Of a stretch of DNA of 64,000 bases, positions 36,787-45,956 are shown piece by piece. The position numbers and the translations under genes were made by a program. Each line of letters begins with the position of its first letter. Position 1 is the stretch's first letter. This DNA comes from an uncultured Sutterella sp. GTDB lineage: Bacteria; Pseudomonadota; Gammaproteobacteria; Burkholderiales; Burkholderiaceae_F. The stretch spans positions 1-64,000 of the forward strand of contig CALXXT010000070.1 in assembly GCA_944392755.1 (NCBI GenBank), given 5' to 3'. Below the pieces are notes generated by a model. The model had not been told where the DNA came from. It worked only from the letters and a program-made list of their open reading frames with translations, and did no database searches.

Positions 36787-38070
36787 TCAGGCTTCCCGGG
36801 CGCGCCGCGCGCCCCGTTCGACGCGAATGAAGCCGAGCACGACGAGCGCCGCGACGAAGAAGAGCGCCGTCACGCCGATCGCGAGCCGGTGATTGTTCCC
36901 CGTCGCCCAAGCGACCGATCCGTAGGCAAGAGGCCCGACGATCGCGGCGAGCCAAAGCGCCGTGTTCCAATAGCCGAAGAATTCCGCCGTGCGCGCCGGC
37001 GGCGCAAAAACGGCCGCCATGGCTCGCCCCGCGGACTGCGAACTGCCCATCGCAAGTCCCGCGAGATTTGCGGCCGCCCAGAAAAGCGCCCGACTTTGGG
37101 TCGTGGCGGCGATCCCCGCCATGGCCAGCCAAAGGAGGAGCGTAAGGCCGAGCGCCGCCTTGTGGCCGATTCGGTCCTGAAGCTTTCCAAAGAGATAGGC
37201 TCCGGCAGCGGCCGTGAAGTTGACGACGAAGACCATGAGAATCGTATCCTCGGTCGTGAACCCCATCACGGCGGAGGCGTAGACCGCCGAAAGCGAAATC
37301 ACGACCGAAACGCCGGATTGATAGAGAAAGCCGCAGACGGCGAGAAGTCCGAAATCGGGAAATTCGCGAAGGGAGAGCAGCGCCCGAAACGTGGCCGCGA
37401 GCGACGCCGTCGCGCCTTCGGCCGCATGGGTTTCGCTCGGCTTCGCCCGCTCCTTGAGCCAAAGGAAGGTGGGAGTCGAGGCGAGCATGAAGACGACGGC
37501 GGTTGCTGCAAGCGTTGCCGAAACGCAGGCATCGAGTCCGAACCCGTGCTTGGGTCCGAACTGCACGATCACGAGCGCACAGCCGAGAGTGGCAATGCCG
37601 CCAAGGTAGCCGAACGACCAGCCGAGGCCGGAAATTCTCCCGACGCTCTCGGGCTTCGAAAGCTCCGGCAAAAAGGCCGAATTGAGGGTCTCGCCCAGGA
37701 TGTAGCCGAGATTCGAGAGAAGCACCATGGACGCCGACCAGACGATGGTTCCCGGTCCCGAGAAGGCGAGACCGAAGGTGCCGAGCACGGCAAGCGCCGT
37801 CGCCGCGAAGAGCCACGTCTTTTTGTTCGCATGCCGATCGGCCAGTCCGCCGACAAAGGGCATCACGAGAACGCCGAGCGCATTGCTCGCCGCCACGACC
37901 ACCGTCCAGAGGAACGTCGCCCACTCGGCGTTTCCCGCCACCACGCCGACGAAGTAAGCGTTGAAGACGGCCGTCATCACGACCGTCGTGTAGCCGGAAT
38001 TCGCAAAGTCGAATGCGGCCCAGGACCAAACCTCGCGGGTTGTCACCCCGGCCTGAAGCGACGCCTTCAT
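36787..38070 (-). CDS. MFS transporter, UMF1 (Atg22-like) family
   Basis: A 427-residue carrier with about twelve membrane helices. The opening WSWAAFDFANSGYTTVVMTA (Asp-Phe-Ala-Asn-Ser in helix 1) and GLADRHANKKTWLF fit the UMF1 family, whose eukaryotic member Atg22 exports amino acids from vacuoles. Its start overlaps the stop of the upstream amidohydrolase gene as ATGA (38067-38070), implying that the two products work together. Substrate and direction of transport unknown. A hairpin follows its stop. Confidence 0.82.
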   Translation of the reverse strand: MKASLQAGVTTREVWSWAAFDFANSGYTTVVMTAVFNAYFVGVVAGNAEWATFLWTVVVAASNALGVLVMPFVGGLADRHANKKTWLFAATALAVLGTFGLAFSGPGTIVWSASMVLLSNLGYILGETLNSAFLPELSKPESVGRISGLGWSFGYLGGIATLGCALVIVQFGPKHGFGLDACVSATLAATAVVFMLASTPTFLWLKERAKPSETHAAEGATASLAATFRALLSLREFPDFGLLAVCGFLYQSGVSVVISLSAVYASAVMGFTTEDTILMVFVVNFTAAAGAYLFGKLQDRIGHKAALGLTLLLWLAMAGIAATTQSRALFWAAANLAGLAMGSSQSAGRAMAAVFAPPARTAEFFGYWNTALWLAAIVGPLAYGSVAWATGNNHRLAIGVTALFFVAALVVLGFIRVERGARRAREA

Positions 38071-39038
38071 GACGGCTCGGGCGTGCGGAGCAGCGCCTGC
38101 AGATGCGTGACGGCCGAGCGGGCGAGACTTCCGATCGAGTAGCCGCCCTCGAGCACGCTCACGAGCCGCCCCTCGCAGACGACGGTCGCCGCTTCAACGA
38201 GACGCCGAGTGAGATAGGCGTAGTCAAGTTCGGTCGCCTTCAGCTGCGCCATCGGTTCTTCGGAATGCGCGTCGAAGCCCGAAGAGCAGAAGATCAACTG
38301 CGGGCGGAAGCGCTCAAGCTTGGGAAGCCAGTCCGTCTCAAGAATTTCTCTGAGAACCGCCCCGTCCGCCCCGGCCTCGACGGGCGCCGCCTCGACGTTC
38401 ATCGGCGTGGGCTCCATGCGGCGGTTCGGATAGAAGGGCCACTGAAAGATGGAAAAGAATCGAATCTTGGGGTTGCCCGCGACGATCTCCTCGGTGCCGT
38501 CGCCGTGGTGAGCGTCGAAGTCGATGATGGCGACGCGCTCGAGCTTGAAGCGGCGGATGGCGTAGAGCGCTCCGATCGCCACGTTGTTGAGGTAGCAGAA
38601 TCCGGCCGCGCGCCCGCGGGATGCATGGTGGCCCGGCGGGCGGACCGCGCAGAAGGCGTTTCGCACGCTGCGCTCGAAAAGCGCATCGACGGCCCGCACG
38701 ACGGCGCCCGCGCTCGCCAGGGCGCAGCGGAAGGTGTCGGGACCGACCTTGGTGTCGGGTTCGCTGAAGCGGCGCTGAGCCTCCGGGTCGCCGTCGGAGG
38801 CCCGCTCCAGGGCTTCGACGTAGTCGGCATCATGAGCGAGGAGAACGACGTCTCTCGGCGCCGGCCCGCAGTCGACCCGCCGCACGAAGCGGTCGAGCCC
38901 GCCCGCAATCATTCGGGTTTCGATCGCCTCAAAGCGCTCCGGCGTTTCGGGAGCTTCGGGCAGCGGGTTCGGTCGGTCGACAAGCTGATGCGTGAAAAAT
39001 CCCGTCGGCAGACGCATCCAATCCGGCAGCGTGGTCAT
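38067..39038 (-). CDS. Histone-deacetylase-fold amidohydrolase (class II type)
   Basis: A 323-residue zinc hydrolase of the HDAC/acetylpolyamine amidohydrolase/AcuC superfamily. Catalytic blocks are intact: AVRPPGHHAS (tandem His), GFCYLNNVAIGA, the zinc ligands in IIDFDAHHGDGTEE, SSGFDAHSEEP, and the terminal Gly-Gly-Tyr in VLEGGYS. Bacterial members remove acetyl groups from polyamines or other amines. Coupling to an MFS carrier suggests a transported acetylated substrate or product. No convincing ribosome site precedes the ATG at 39038; the N-terminus is otherwise typical (TGFFTHQLVDRPNPL resembles the HDAC opening with the partner site). Confidence 0.85.
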   Translation of the reverse strand: MTTLPDWMRLPTGFFTHQLVDRPNPLPEAPETPERFEAIETRMIAGGLDRFVRRVDCGPAPRDVVLLAHDADYVEALERASDGDPEAQRRFSEPDTKVGPDTFRCALASAGAVVRAVDALFERSVRNAFCAVRPPGHHASRGRAAGFCYLNNVAIGALYAIRRFKLERVAIIDFDAHHGDGTEEIVAGNPKIRFFSIFQWPFYPNRRMEPTPMNVEAAPVEAGADGAVLREILETDWLPKLERFRPQLIFCSSGFDAHSEEPMAQLKATELDYAYLTRRLVEAATVVCEGRLVSVLEGGYSIGSLARSAVTHLQALLRTPEPS

Positions 39039-39425
39039 GGGGCTTGATGGGGCGCCCGATGCAAGAGCGCGGCGCCGCGTTGATGTTGACGTCTACGAGG
39101 TTAGCACGGCTCACGCGATGCGCGAAGCTTCCCGACTCCGCCAACCGCGCCCGTCGGCTCTCGGCAAGCTCCGCACGCGCCGAGCGGCGAAACTCTTGAA
39201 CGGAAACCGGCCGAAGCTCCATGTTCCGGGGTAGGCCCGCTTTGCGGCTCGGGCGTCGAAAGGCATTCCAATCCCGCCCCGCAAGCGCCGGAGCGCAACG
39301 CTCCGGCATTCTCGTCCGAATGAGGCGGGCTTTATGTCGCAGTTGGTAAATTCCGACGATTTCCGCCTCGAACGAGCTCGAGCCGCCGATACAATCAATG
39401 ATCGACAAACATTGGAGGCGCATAG
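39039..39425. other. Divergent intergenic region with nested inverted repeats
   Basis: 387 bases between the HDAC-like gene (minus) and mltB (plus) with no convincing gene. An exact hairpin GCCGGAGCG-CAA-CGCTCCGGC lies at 39287-39307. It is enclosed by a second pair, CCCGCC (39273-39278) and GGCGGG (39324-39329), followed by CTTTATG. TACAAT at 39390-39395 could be a -10 box for mltB, without a good -35. The nested stems look like a structured leader, small RNA or terminator; which one cannot be told. Confidence 0.45.
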
Positions 39426-40547
39426 GTGATGCTCCTGAACTCCGCTTCCCGCTTTTTCGGCGCCTTCACGGCCGCGGTCCTTCTCGGCCTTTCCTTCGGC
39501 TCGCAGGCCTCGCCCTCGGAAGATCCGCGTGCTTCAAGCGTCCGCTCGAGCCCGGCCGCATCCGACTATCTCAGCCGCGCGGACGTAAAGGCCTACCTGA
39601 AGCGCTTGAGCGAAGAAAAGAAAATTCCGCTCGCCTGGCTTGAGGCGGAAGTGGCCGTTGCCCGCTACTCGCCCGTTTCCGAGCGGCTCATGACGCCGAA
39701 GCCCAAAGCCGACCGAAAGACGACGCCCGAGCGCAACTTCCGCCTCTACGAACGCAATCTCGTCGACGACGAGCGCATTGAGCGAGGGCTCGACTTCATC
39801 GAGAGAAACCGCGCGGTGCTGCGCCGAGTTTCCGAAGACACGGGAGTGAGCCCCTACGCCGTCACGGCCATCATCGGCATCGAATCGATCTATGGACGCA
39901 ACATGGGGCGCTTTCGGGTGCTCGACGCGCTGATGACGCTCTCCTTCGACTACACGCGCCGCGCGAAGTACTACCAATCGGAACTTGCGAGCTTTCTGGA
40001 GTTCTGCTGGCGCGAACAGGTTTCACCCATTTCCGTCACGGGATCCTTCGCCGGCGCGCTTGGTCTCGGACAGTTCATGCCCGCATCGCTCAACGCCTAC
40101 GGGCGGGACGGCGACGGCGACGGCAAGATCGACATCGTGCATTCCGAACCCGACGGCATCGCCTCGGTCGCGAACTTCCTGCGGGTGCACGGTTGGATCA
40201 CGGGCGAACGGCCGCTCTACAAAGTGGAAGCCAACCCCGTCATCTTCCAGAAAACGGGTTCGGGCGGCATTCGTCCCCACACGACGGTGGGCTCGCTCCT
40301 CAAAGCAGGCGTAAAGCCCCTGGAAAAGCTTCCCCTCAAAGTCGAAGAGCCCGCGCTTCTCGTCGATCTTCCCTGGATCTCCAAAGACGACGACAAGGGC
40401 GTCGACTACTACATCGGCACGGGTTCCTTTTCAGCGATTCTCCACTACAACCGCAGCTACTTCTATGCAGCGGCGGTGACCTTCCTCGCCTACAGGCTCG
40501 AAGAACTCCACGAAAAGCTCCTCGCGGACGAGCGCTCGGACGGTTGA
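39426..40547 (+). CDS. mltB: Lytic murein transglycosylase B
   Basis: A 373-residue family-103 lytic transglycosylase that cleaves glycan strands to 1,6-anhydromuramyl products. Signal peptide (ending near GSQA) has no lipobox Cys, so the enzyme is probably soluble and periplasmic, unlike E. coli MltB. Catalytic Glu is in AIIGIESIYGRNMGRF; GSFAGALGLGQFMPASL and ADYLSR-like repeats fit the family. The gene can start at GTG 39426 or ATG 39429; GGAGG at 39414-39418 serves either. Confidence 0.92.
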   Translation: MMLLNSASRFFGAFTAAVLLGLSFGSQASPSEDPRASSVRSSPAASDYLSRADVKAYLKRLSEEKKIPLAWLEAEVAVARYSPVSERLMTPKPKADRKTTPERNFRLYERNLVDDERIERGLDFIERNRAVLRRVSEDTGVSPYAVTAIIGIESIYGRNMGRFRVLDALMTLSFDYTRRAKYYQSELASFLEFCWREQVSPISVTGSFAGALGLGQFMPASLNAYGRDGDGDGKIDIVHSEPDGIASVANFLRVHGWITGERPLYKVEANPVIFQKTGSGGIRPHTTVGSLLKAGVKPLEKLPLKVEEPALLVDLPWISKDDDKGVDYYIGTGSFSAILHYNRSYFYAAAVTFLAYRLEELHEKLLADERSDG

Positions 40548-40688
40548 AAAAAGAGCGCTTTGCGCGCGGCCGTTTTTTTGGTAACCTTCGCTCGCTTTTT
40601 CAACCACGCAACTCGGACGAACCATGAGCGAGCGAAGACCTTCGCGGAAATCCTTATTCCCCGTTGATCCATTGATTGGGAGAGCCTC

Positions 40689-41672
40689 ATGCTGATCGGC
40701 GTGCTTCTCGGCGTCGCAGCCGGCGCCCTTTGGGGACTCATCTACCTCGCGCCCCTCATGGTCCCGGAATACAACCCCATTCTCCTTGCCCTCGGGCGGT
40801 TCGTCGTCTACGGGCTCGTCTCCCTCCCCTTCCTTTGGATATTTCGCCGCGAACTGGCGAAATTCACCCGTCGGGACTTCTTCGACGCCTTCTGGATGCC
40901 GATGGTCGGCAACATCATCTTCTACGCGCTTCTCACGTCGAGCATCCGTCTTTCGGGCGCTCCGCTCGCGGGCATGCTCATGGCGACGATTCCGGTGCTC
41001 GTCGCCGTCGTCTCCAACATCCGATACGCAGCGCACGGCCGCGCCGCTCCATGGCGGCGCGTCGTGCCGCCCGTCATGCTTATTTTCGGCGGACTCGTTT
41101 TCGCCAACTGGTCCGAATTCGAGCTTCTCACCCAAACGGCGGGCGAAGAGGGATTTTGGGAGGGGGCCGGCCTCGGCGTGCTCTTCGTCATCGCCTGGAC
41201 CTGGTTCTCGATTGCCAATGCCGAGTGGCTTGTCGCCAATCCCGAAAAGAGCCCTTACGCCTGGACCGCGCTTCAGGGCGTGATGATCCTTCCCGTCGCT
41301 TCCATTCTCTTCATCGTGGGAGCCGGACCTTTCGGCATGCTCGACACCTCGGCCGGGCTTCTGGGCCCAGCGCCCGTGCGCTTCCTGCTCGTTCTTCTCA
41401 TGCTCGGAACGCTCTGCTCGTGGCTCGCCATGATCTGCTGGAACAGCATGAGCCAGCGGCTGCCCTCCGCCCTTTCGGGGCAGCTGATCGTCTTCGAGTC
41501 GATCTTTGCCGTCGTCTACGCGCTCATCTATCGCGGAGAAACGCCGGCGCTCACCATGATCGCGGGCTTCATCGTTCTTCTTGTCGGCGTTCTCGGCAGT
41601 CTGCGCGCCTTCCGCATGCCCCTCGAGCCGCACGGACCCAAGAAGACGCATCCGGTCCGTGCCGCCCAGTAG
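40689..41672 (+). CDS. EamA/DMT family transporter
   Basis: A 327-residue inner-membrane carrier with about ten helices in two EamA halves. The N-terminus LGVAAGALWGLIYLAPLMVP and the closing ALSGQLIVFESIFAVVYALI, RGETPALTMIAGFIVLLVGV are typical of the drug/metabolite transporter superfamily, often exporters of amino acids or metabolites. GGAG lies before the ATG at 40689. It ends four bases from the convergent acylpyruvase gene. Substrate unknown. The 141-base gap before it holds AT-rich sequence and a poor hairpin followed by seven T near 40560-40580. Confidence 0.85.
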   Translation: MLIGVLLGVAAGALWGLIYLAPLMVPEYNPILLALGRFVVYGLVSLPFLWIFRRELAKFTRRDFFDAFWMPMVGNIIFYALLTSSIRLSGAPLAGMLMATIPVLVAVVSNIRYAAHGRAAPWRRVVPPVMLIFGGLVFANWSEFELLTQTAGEEGFWEGAGLGVLFVIAWTWFSIANAEWLVANPEKSPYAWTALQGVMILPVASILFIVGAGPFGMLDTSAGLLGPAPVRFLLVLLMLGTLCSWLAMICWNSMSQRLPSALSGQLIVFESIFAVVYALIYRGETPALTMIAGFIVLLVGVLGSLRAFRMPLEPHGPKKTHPVRAAQ

Positions 41673-41676
41673 CTTT

Positions 41677-42366
41677 TCAGTGGATTTGAACGCGTAGCGA
41701 TCCGACGCCGTTGACGCCCGCGAGAATGAGGTCGCCGCGCTTGACGGGGCGTGCGCCCGCCGGCGTTCCCGTAAAGACGACGTCGCCCGGTTGAAGCGTC
41801 CAGGTCTTTGAAATTTCGGCAATGATCTCCGCTGCCGACCAGGTCATCTCGCCGGTGGATCCGTGCTGCCGGCGCTCGTTCCCGACATAAAGGTAAAGGT
41901 CGGCGGGAGCCGGCATCGGCGAGCGGTAGTCGGGCCGAACGTACGAGACGGGGGCCGATCCTTCGAAAGCCTTCGCGCGCTCCCAGGAGGAGCCGGCGGC
42001 GGCAAGCCGGCCGCGCAGTTCGGGCTTCGTGAAGTCGATCCCGACGCACCATCCCCAGACGGCGTCGGCCGCCTCCTCGAGCGACATCGCACGGCCGCCC
42101 TTCGAGAGGCAGGCGACAAGCTCGACCTCCGGCATGAGCGGTTCCTCGTCCTCCTCGACCGCCATGTCGAACACATCGTTCGGTCCGATGGGCACCACGG
42201 CGTCCGCAGGTTTCATGAAAATGTGAAGCTGCGGCTTCGCGCCCGGAGTCCCCGCCTTGGCGTAGCTGCCCGCCACGCAGAAGACGCGGCGCACAGGAAA
42301 AAATTCGTAGCGTTCATCCTGAACGGGAATGACGGGCTGAGCGGGCGGAGCGAAAAGAAACGGCAT
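41677..42366 (-). CDS. Fumarylacetoacetate hydrolase family protein (YcgM/FAHD1-like acylpyruvase)
   Basis: A 229-residue FAH-fold enzyme. Aligned by memory to E. coli YcgM: FPVRRVFCVAGSYAKAG, HIFMKPADAVVP, the metal ligands in MPEVELVACLS (Glu, Glu), WGWCVGIDFTKPELRG (Asp), SWERAKAFEGSAPVS and PGDVVFTGTPAGARPVKRGD. FAHD1/YcgM enzymes hydrolyse acylpyruvates and decarboxylate oxaloacetate. The usual HHEVE is LMPEVE here, and the GID motif has Phe-Thr where YcgM has Leu-Thr, both conservative. It is transcribed alone. Confidence 0.85.
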   Translation of the reverse strand: MPFLFAPPAQPVIPVQDERYEFFPVRRVFCVAGSYAKAGTPGAKPQLHIFMKPADAVVPIGPNDVFDMAVEEDEEPLMPEVELVACLSKGGRAMSLEEAADAVWGWCVGIDFTKPELRGRLAAAGSSWERAKAFEGSAPVSYVRPDYRSPMPAPADLYLYVGNERRQHGSTGEMTWSAAEIIAEISKTWTLQPGDVVFTGTPAGARPVKRGDLILAGVNGVGSLRVQIH

Positions 42367-42557
42367 CGGGAAGAAACTCCGGAGAAAGTCATATGCAGGG
42401 CCTGAAATTTTAACGGCTTTGCGGCTCTGCGCACTTCGCCCGTCAATCCTGCGTCAAACCTCACCCGGCGCGCTTCCCGCTAAAATGGACGGAATGTTCA
42501 ACGGGGGCCCGCCTGCGGGCGCCGCTCCGTCACACTCAAGAAGGACCGAGTCCAACA

Positions 42558-43412
42558 ATGAATCAGCAGACTCCGCGCCGCGAAAGCCTCGCCTCCATCG
42601 GTCAGCGCCGACTTCACGCCGTGCGCACCAAGGGCATCTACGTGCTGCCGAACGCCTTTACGGCCGCCTCGCTCTTCGCCGCCTTCTACGGCATCATCCA
42701 GGCCATGAACGGCGAGTTCGGCACGGCCGCGATCGCCGTCTTCTTCTCGATGGTTCTCGACGGCATGGACGGCCGCGTGGCCCGCCTCACGCACACGCAG
42801 AGCGAGTTCGGCGTTCAGATGGACAGTCTTGCCGACGCGGTGGCTTTCGGCGTTGCGCCCGCCCTCATCATTTATGAATACGCGCTCTCGGGACTCGGCA
42901 AGCTTGGATGGGCCGCAGCCTTCATCTACGCCTTCTGCGCCGTGCTGCGCCTCGCCCGCTTCAACTGCAACGTCGGCGTCGTGAGCAAGAGCTGGTTCCA
43001 GGGGCTTCCCTCGCCGGCCGCCGCCGCGCTTGTCTGCGGCTTCGTTTGGCTTGCCGTCGAGAATCACCTCCCCGACTGGTTCATCCCCTATCGGAGCACC
43101 GCAGCCTTCATCATCACGCTCTACGCCGGCCTTACGATGGTGAGCAACGCTCCCTTCTTCTCGGGAAAAAGCATCACGGTCGTGCGCACGATTCCCTTCT
43201 GGGTCGTGATCGTTCTCGCAGCGCTTTTCATCATTGTTTCGAGCAACACTTCGCTCTCGATCTTCGTGCTCTTCTGCATTTACGCGCTCACGGGCTACTT
43301 CTACGAATTCTGGTGCTGGTGGCGCGGCCGTCCGAATCCGATCCAAGCCGACCTTGCCGCGCAGCAGGCGGCTGAAGCCGCAGCGCAGTCCGCCGACAAG
43401 ACGACGCCCTGA
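42558..43412 (+). CDS. pssA: CDP-diacylglycerol-serine O-phosphatidyltransferase
   Basis: A 284-residue integral membrane enzyme making phosphatidylserine from CDP-diacylglycerol and serine. The CDP-alcohol phosphotransferase motif is complete: DGMDGRVAR, then FGVQMDSLAD with the catalytic aspartates. About eight helices; ends with an Ala/Gln-rich cytoplasmic tail. FNCNVG and KSWFQGLPSPAAA identify the subclass II PssA. Its product is decarboxylated by Psd, encoded 2.6 kb away on the opposite strand; in many relatives the two genes adjoin. Confidence 0.93.
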   Translation: MNQQTPRRESLASIGQRRLHAVRTKGIYVLPNAFTAASLFAAFYGIIQAMNGEFGTAAIAVFFSMVLDGMDGRVARLTHTQSEFGVQMDSLADAVAFGVAPALIIYEYALSGLGKLGWAAAFIYAFCAVLRLARFNCNVGVVSKSWFQGLPSPAAAALVCGFVWLAVENHLPDWFIPYRSTAAFIITLYAGLTMVSNAPFFSGKSITVVRTIPFWVVIVLAALFIIVSSNTSLSIFVLFCIYALTGYFYEFWCWWRGRPNPIQADLAAQQAAEAAAQSADKTTP

Positions 43413-43443
43413 CGCCGCCGTCTTCCGACCGCTCGAAGAAATG

Positions 43444-43478
43444 CGCCGCGCCGGGCACTCTCCGCGCGGCGTTTTCTT
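43444..43478 (+). terminator. Terminator after pssA
   Basis: Perfect 8-base stem CGCCGCGC / GCGCGGCG with a 12-base loop, followed by TTTTCTT, starting 32 bases after the pssA stop. Confidence 0.8.
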
Positions 43479-43525
43479 AGGATGGAAGTCCGCTCCTTTT
43501 CAACTCTCTCTTCGGAATTTCAGTC

Positions 43526-44608
43526 ATGTCGACCTCGGAAACGCCCACCATCTCCTTTGAAGGCGCGGTCATCGTCCTTCGCGTGCTGCAGCTCATTCCG
43601 AAGCACGGCTGGACCACCGCGAGAGAAATCCGCGAAATTCTCGATGCGGACGGCATCCGCCTCGAAACCCGGACGATGCAGCGCATTCTGAAAACGCTCC
43701 GCGAGCACCCGGAGATCTTTCCGCTCGAAACGGAGCTCGAAGGCCGAACGCTGCGCTACCGATGGTCGCCGAGCGCCAAGGGCTTCCACCTGCCGGTGCT
43801 CTCGCCTCAGGACATGCTCCTCCTGCGTCTGGCCGAGGAACATCTGCTCTTCCAGCTTCCCTCTTCGGTGCTTGCGGGCCTGAGGCCGCTCTTTCGGGAA
43901 GCGCGCCAGCTTTCGAGCACGGCGCCGCACGTGAAGCGCGAATGCTCCTGGCTTCAGAAGGTGAAGGTCGTGAGTCCGGCGCTCTCCTTCATGCCGCCCC
44001 GCATTCGTCCGCTCGTCTTCGAGAACGTGACGCAGGCGCTTTATGAAGACAAGGTGCTCTCGATCGACTACCGCAACGCCAAGGGCCGCCTCATCAGCGC
44101 GCGGGTGATGCCGCTCGGCCTCGTTCAGCAGGATGTCCGCACATACCTCGTATGCCGATTCGAAGGCTACGAAGACACGCGGCATCTCGCGCTTCACCGC
44201 ATCGAGCAGGCCCGCGTCACGGTTTTCTCGGGCGAGCGGCCTGAAGATTTCGACCTTGAGGACTACACGGCGAAGGCGCCCTTCAATTACGCCCAGGGCC
44301 GAACCATTCACCTTGAAATCTTCACCGACGATCCCGTGCTCGTCAGGAATCTCACGGAGACGCCCTTCAACCGATCGCAGAAGATTCTCCCGGACCTCAC
44401 CCGCAAGACGGGCTGGAAGATCGAAGTCGACATCGAAGATTCGCTTCTTTTGGACGGCTGGCTCGCGATGCGGCGCTCCTCGATCATCGAAACGAGAAAG
44501 CGGCTCATCGCCTCATCGGGACGGCCGGCGAATCCCGTCACGAACGCGCCCGACGAGCTTGCGATCGAAAACCGACAGGTCGTGACGCGGCCGCTTGAAA
44601 GCGACTGA
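43526..44608 (+). CDS. WYL-domain transcriptional regulator
   Basis: A 360-residue regulator. An N-terminal winged-helix region (residues about 15-75: VLRVLQLIPKHGWTTAREIR, TRTMQRILKTLREH) is followed by a WYL domain (about 170-230: LSIDYRNAKGRLISARVMPL, TYLVCRFEGYEDTRHLALHR) and a C-terminal WCX extension. WYL domains sense nucleic acid or nucleotide ligands and many members control DNA-damage or phage-defence operons. No defence gene neighbours it here; the closest genes are pssA and a convergent peptidase. Its own target is unknown. Confidence 0.85.
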   Translation: MSTSETPTISFEGAVIVLRVLQLIPKHGWTTAREIREILDADGIRLETRTMQRILKTLREHPEIFPLETELEGRTLRYRWSPSAKGFHLPVLSPQDMLLLRLAEEHLLFQLPSSVLAGLRPLFREARQLSSTAPHVKRECSWLQKVKVVSPALSFMPPRIRPLVFENVTQALYEDKVLSIDYRNAKGRLISARVMPLGLVQQDVRTYLVCRFEGYEDTRHLALHRIEQARVTVFSGERPEDFDLEDYTAKAPFNYAQGRTIHLEIFTDDPVLVRNLTETPFNRSQKILPDLTRKTGWKIEVDIEDSLLLDGWLAMRRSSIIETRKRLIASSGRPANPVTNAPDELAIENRQVVTRPLESD

Positions 44609-44620
44609 GTCCGAATCCGG

Positions 44621-45823
44621 TCAATCTTCGAGCGGAAGCCTCGCGCGGAGAATCGTTGCGAAGAGATCCGTCCACATCGGGAGCACCCGTTCGTTGAAGG
44701 AGAACTTCGGGCTGTGGAGCGGCGCCGAATGGTCCTCGTCGTCGATCCCGAGCTGAATGTAGATCCCGGGCACGGCGGCCGACATGAAGGCAAAGTCTTC
44801 GCCGCCCATGCCCGGGCGAAAATCGGTCGTCATCCGCTCCCTGCCGTAGCGCTCGGCAAGAACCGGCTCCAGTGCGGCAAAGAGTTCCGGATCGTTCATC
44901 TGCGGCGGGTAGACGCGAGCGTAGTCGAGCGAAATCGTCGTTTCGGTCGCCAAGCCGATGCCTTCGGCCGTCTCCCGCATGCGCCGCTCAATGAGGTCCT
45001 GCACCTTCGGGTCGTGCGTGCGCACCGTTCCCCGGATCGAAACCCGCGCGGGAATCACGGTGGGCGCCTTCATGTCGCCCGCTTCAAGCGCGCAAAGGGA
45101 AACGACCGCCGAGTCGGCCGCATCGACATTTCTCGACACGATCGTCTGGAGCGCCAGAATCAATTCGGCCGCAGCCGGCACCGGATCAACCGTTTGGTGA
45201 GGGCGCCCTCCGTGTCCGCCCCGGCCTTCGACCACGAAAGTCGGCACGTCGACCGAAGCCATCATGGCGCCGGGCTTGACTCGAATTTCCCCGAGCGGAC
45301 TCTTTCCGGCGGCATGAATCGCGAAAACTTCGCGGCAGGGATAAACCTCGAAGAGACCCTCCCGGATCATTTTGTCGGCCCCCGCGTAGCCTTCTTCACC
45401 CGGCTGAAAAATGAGAAGCACGCTTCCGGCAAATCGCCGATGACGCATCACCCAAGCCGCAAAAGCCAAAAGTCCCGCAGCGTGGCCGTCGTGTCCGCAG
45501 AGGTGCGCGCACTTGGGCACCTCGCTCGCGTACTCAAGCCCCGTCTCCTCAGCGATCGGCAGCGCATCCATGTCGGCTCGAAAGCCGATCGTCGGCCCGG
45601 GCCGCTCGCCCGGAATCAGGGCGGCGACGCCCGTACCGGCAAAGCGTCGGATCTCCTCGACGCCGAGGGTCCGAAGCGCTTGCTCAACCTTCTCGGCCGT
45701 GCGGAAGGTTTCCATTCCGATTTCAGGATGCCGGTGGAGATCGCGCCGGAACTCAACGACGAGACGCGAGGCCTCGGCTCCAATCAGATCGGCGAGCGTA
45801 GCTTGGTCGTTAAAGCGGATCAT
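44621..45823 (-). CDS. M20 family amidohydrolase (hippurate hydrolase-like)
   Basis: A 400-residue M20D enzyme, a paralogue in fold of the one at 4541-5746. Metal-site motifs are KCAHLCGHDGHAAGLLAF, FQPGEEGYAGADKMI, GRGGHGGRPHQTVDP and GMGGEDFAFM. Such enzymes hydrolyse N-acyl or N-aroyl amino acids or amidated peptides. It is convergent with the WYL regulator gene (12-base gap) and is not obviously in an operon. The start ATG at 45823 gives the standard N-terminus (EFRRDLHRHPEIGMET). Confidence 0.88.
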   Translation of the reverse strand: MIRFNDQATLADLIGAEASRLVVEFRRDLHRHPEIGMETFRTAEKVEQALRTLGVEEIRRFAGTGVAALIPGERPGPTIGFRADMDALPIAEETGLEYASEVPKCAHLCGHDGHAAGLLAFAAWVMRHRRFAGSVLLIFQPGEEGYAGADKMIREGLFEVYPCREVFAIHAAGKSPLGEIRVKPGAMMASVDVPTFVVEGRGGHGGRPHQTVDPVPAAAELILALQTIVSRNVDAADSAVVSLCALEAGDMKAPTVIPARVSIRGTVRTHDPKVQDLIERRMRETAEGIGLATETTISLDYARVYPPQMNDPELFAALEPVLAERYGRERMTTDFRPGMGGEDFAFMSAAVPGIYIQLGIDDEDHSAPLHSPKFSFNERVLPMWTDLFATILRARLPLED

Positions 45824-45956
45824 GGCGGGTTTTCCAACAAGTGCGGAACAATCCGAACATTATCTCGAAACTTCGGCAAATCCCGCTTCAAGGAAGTCGC
45901 CGCATCTAGATCTCGACGAAGAGCGTTGGGGAAAACCACTCAGCCGTCCGGAACGC

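Noticed and set aside
38929..39423. A 164-codon minus-strand frame in the mltB/HDAC gap
   Set aside because: It overlaps the HDAC-like gene in another frame, has no motif or ribosome site and is compositionally like other shadows.
40548..40590. A terminator after mltB
   Set aside because: Seven T follow a GC-rich stretch, but the arms pair poorly, so I did not list it as a feature.
43526..44608. A phage-defence island marked by the WYL regulator
   Set aside because: No helicase, nuclease, toxin, TIR, SIR2 or BREX-type gene lies nearby; neighbours are pssA and a peptidase.
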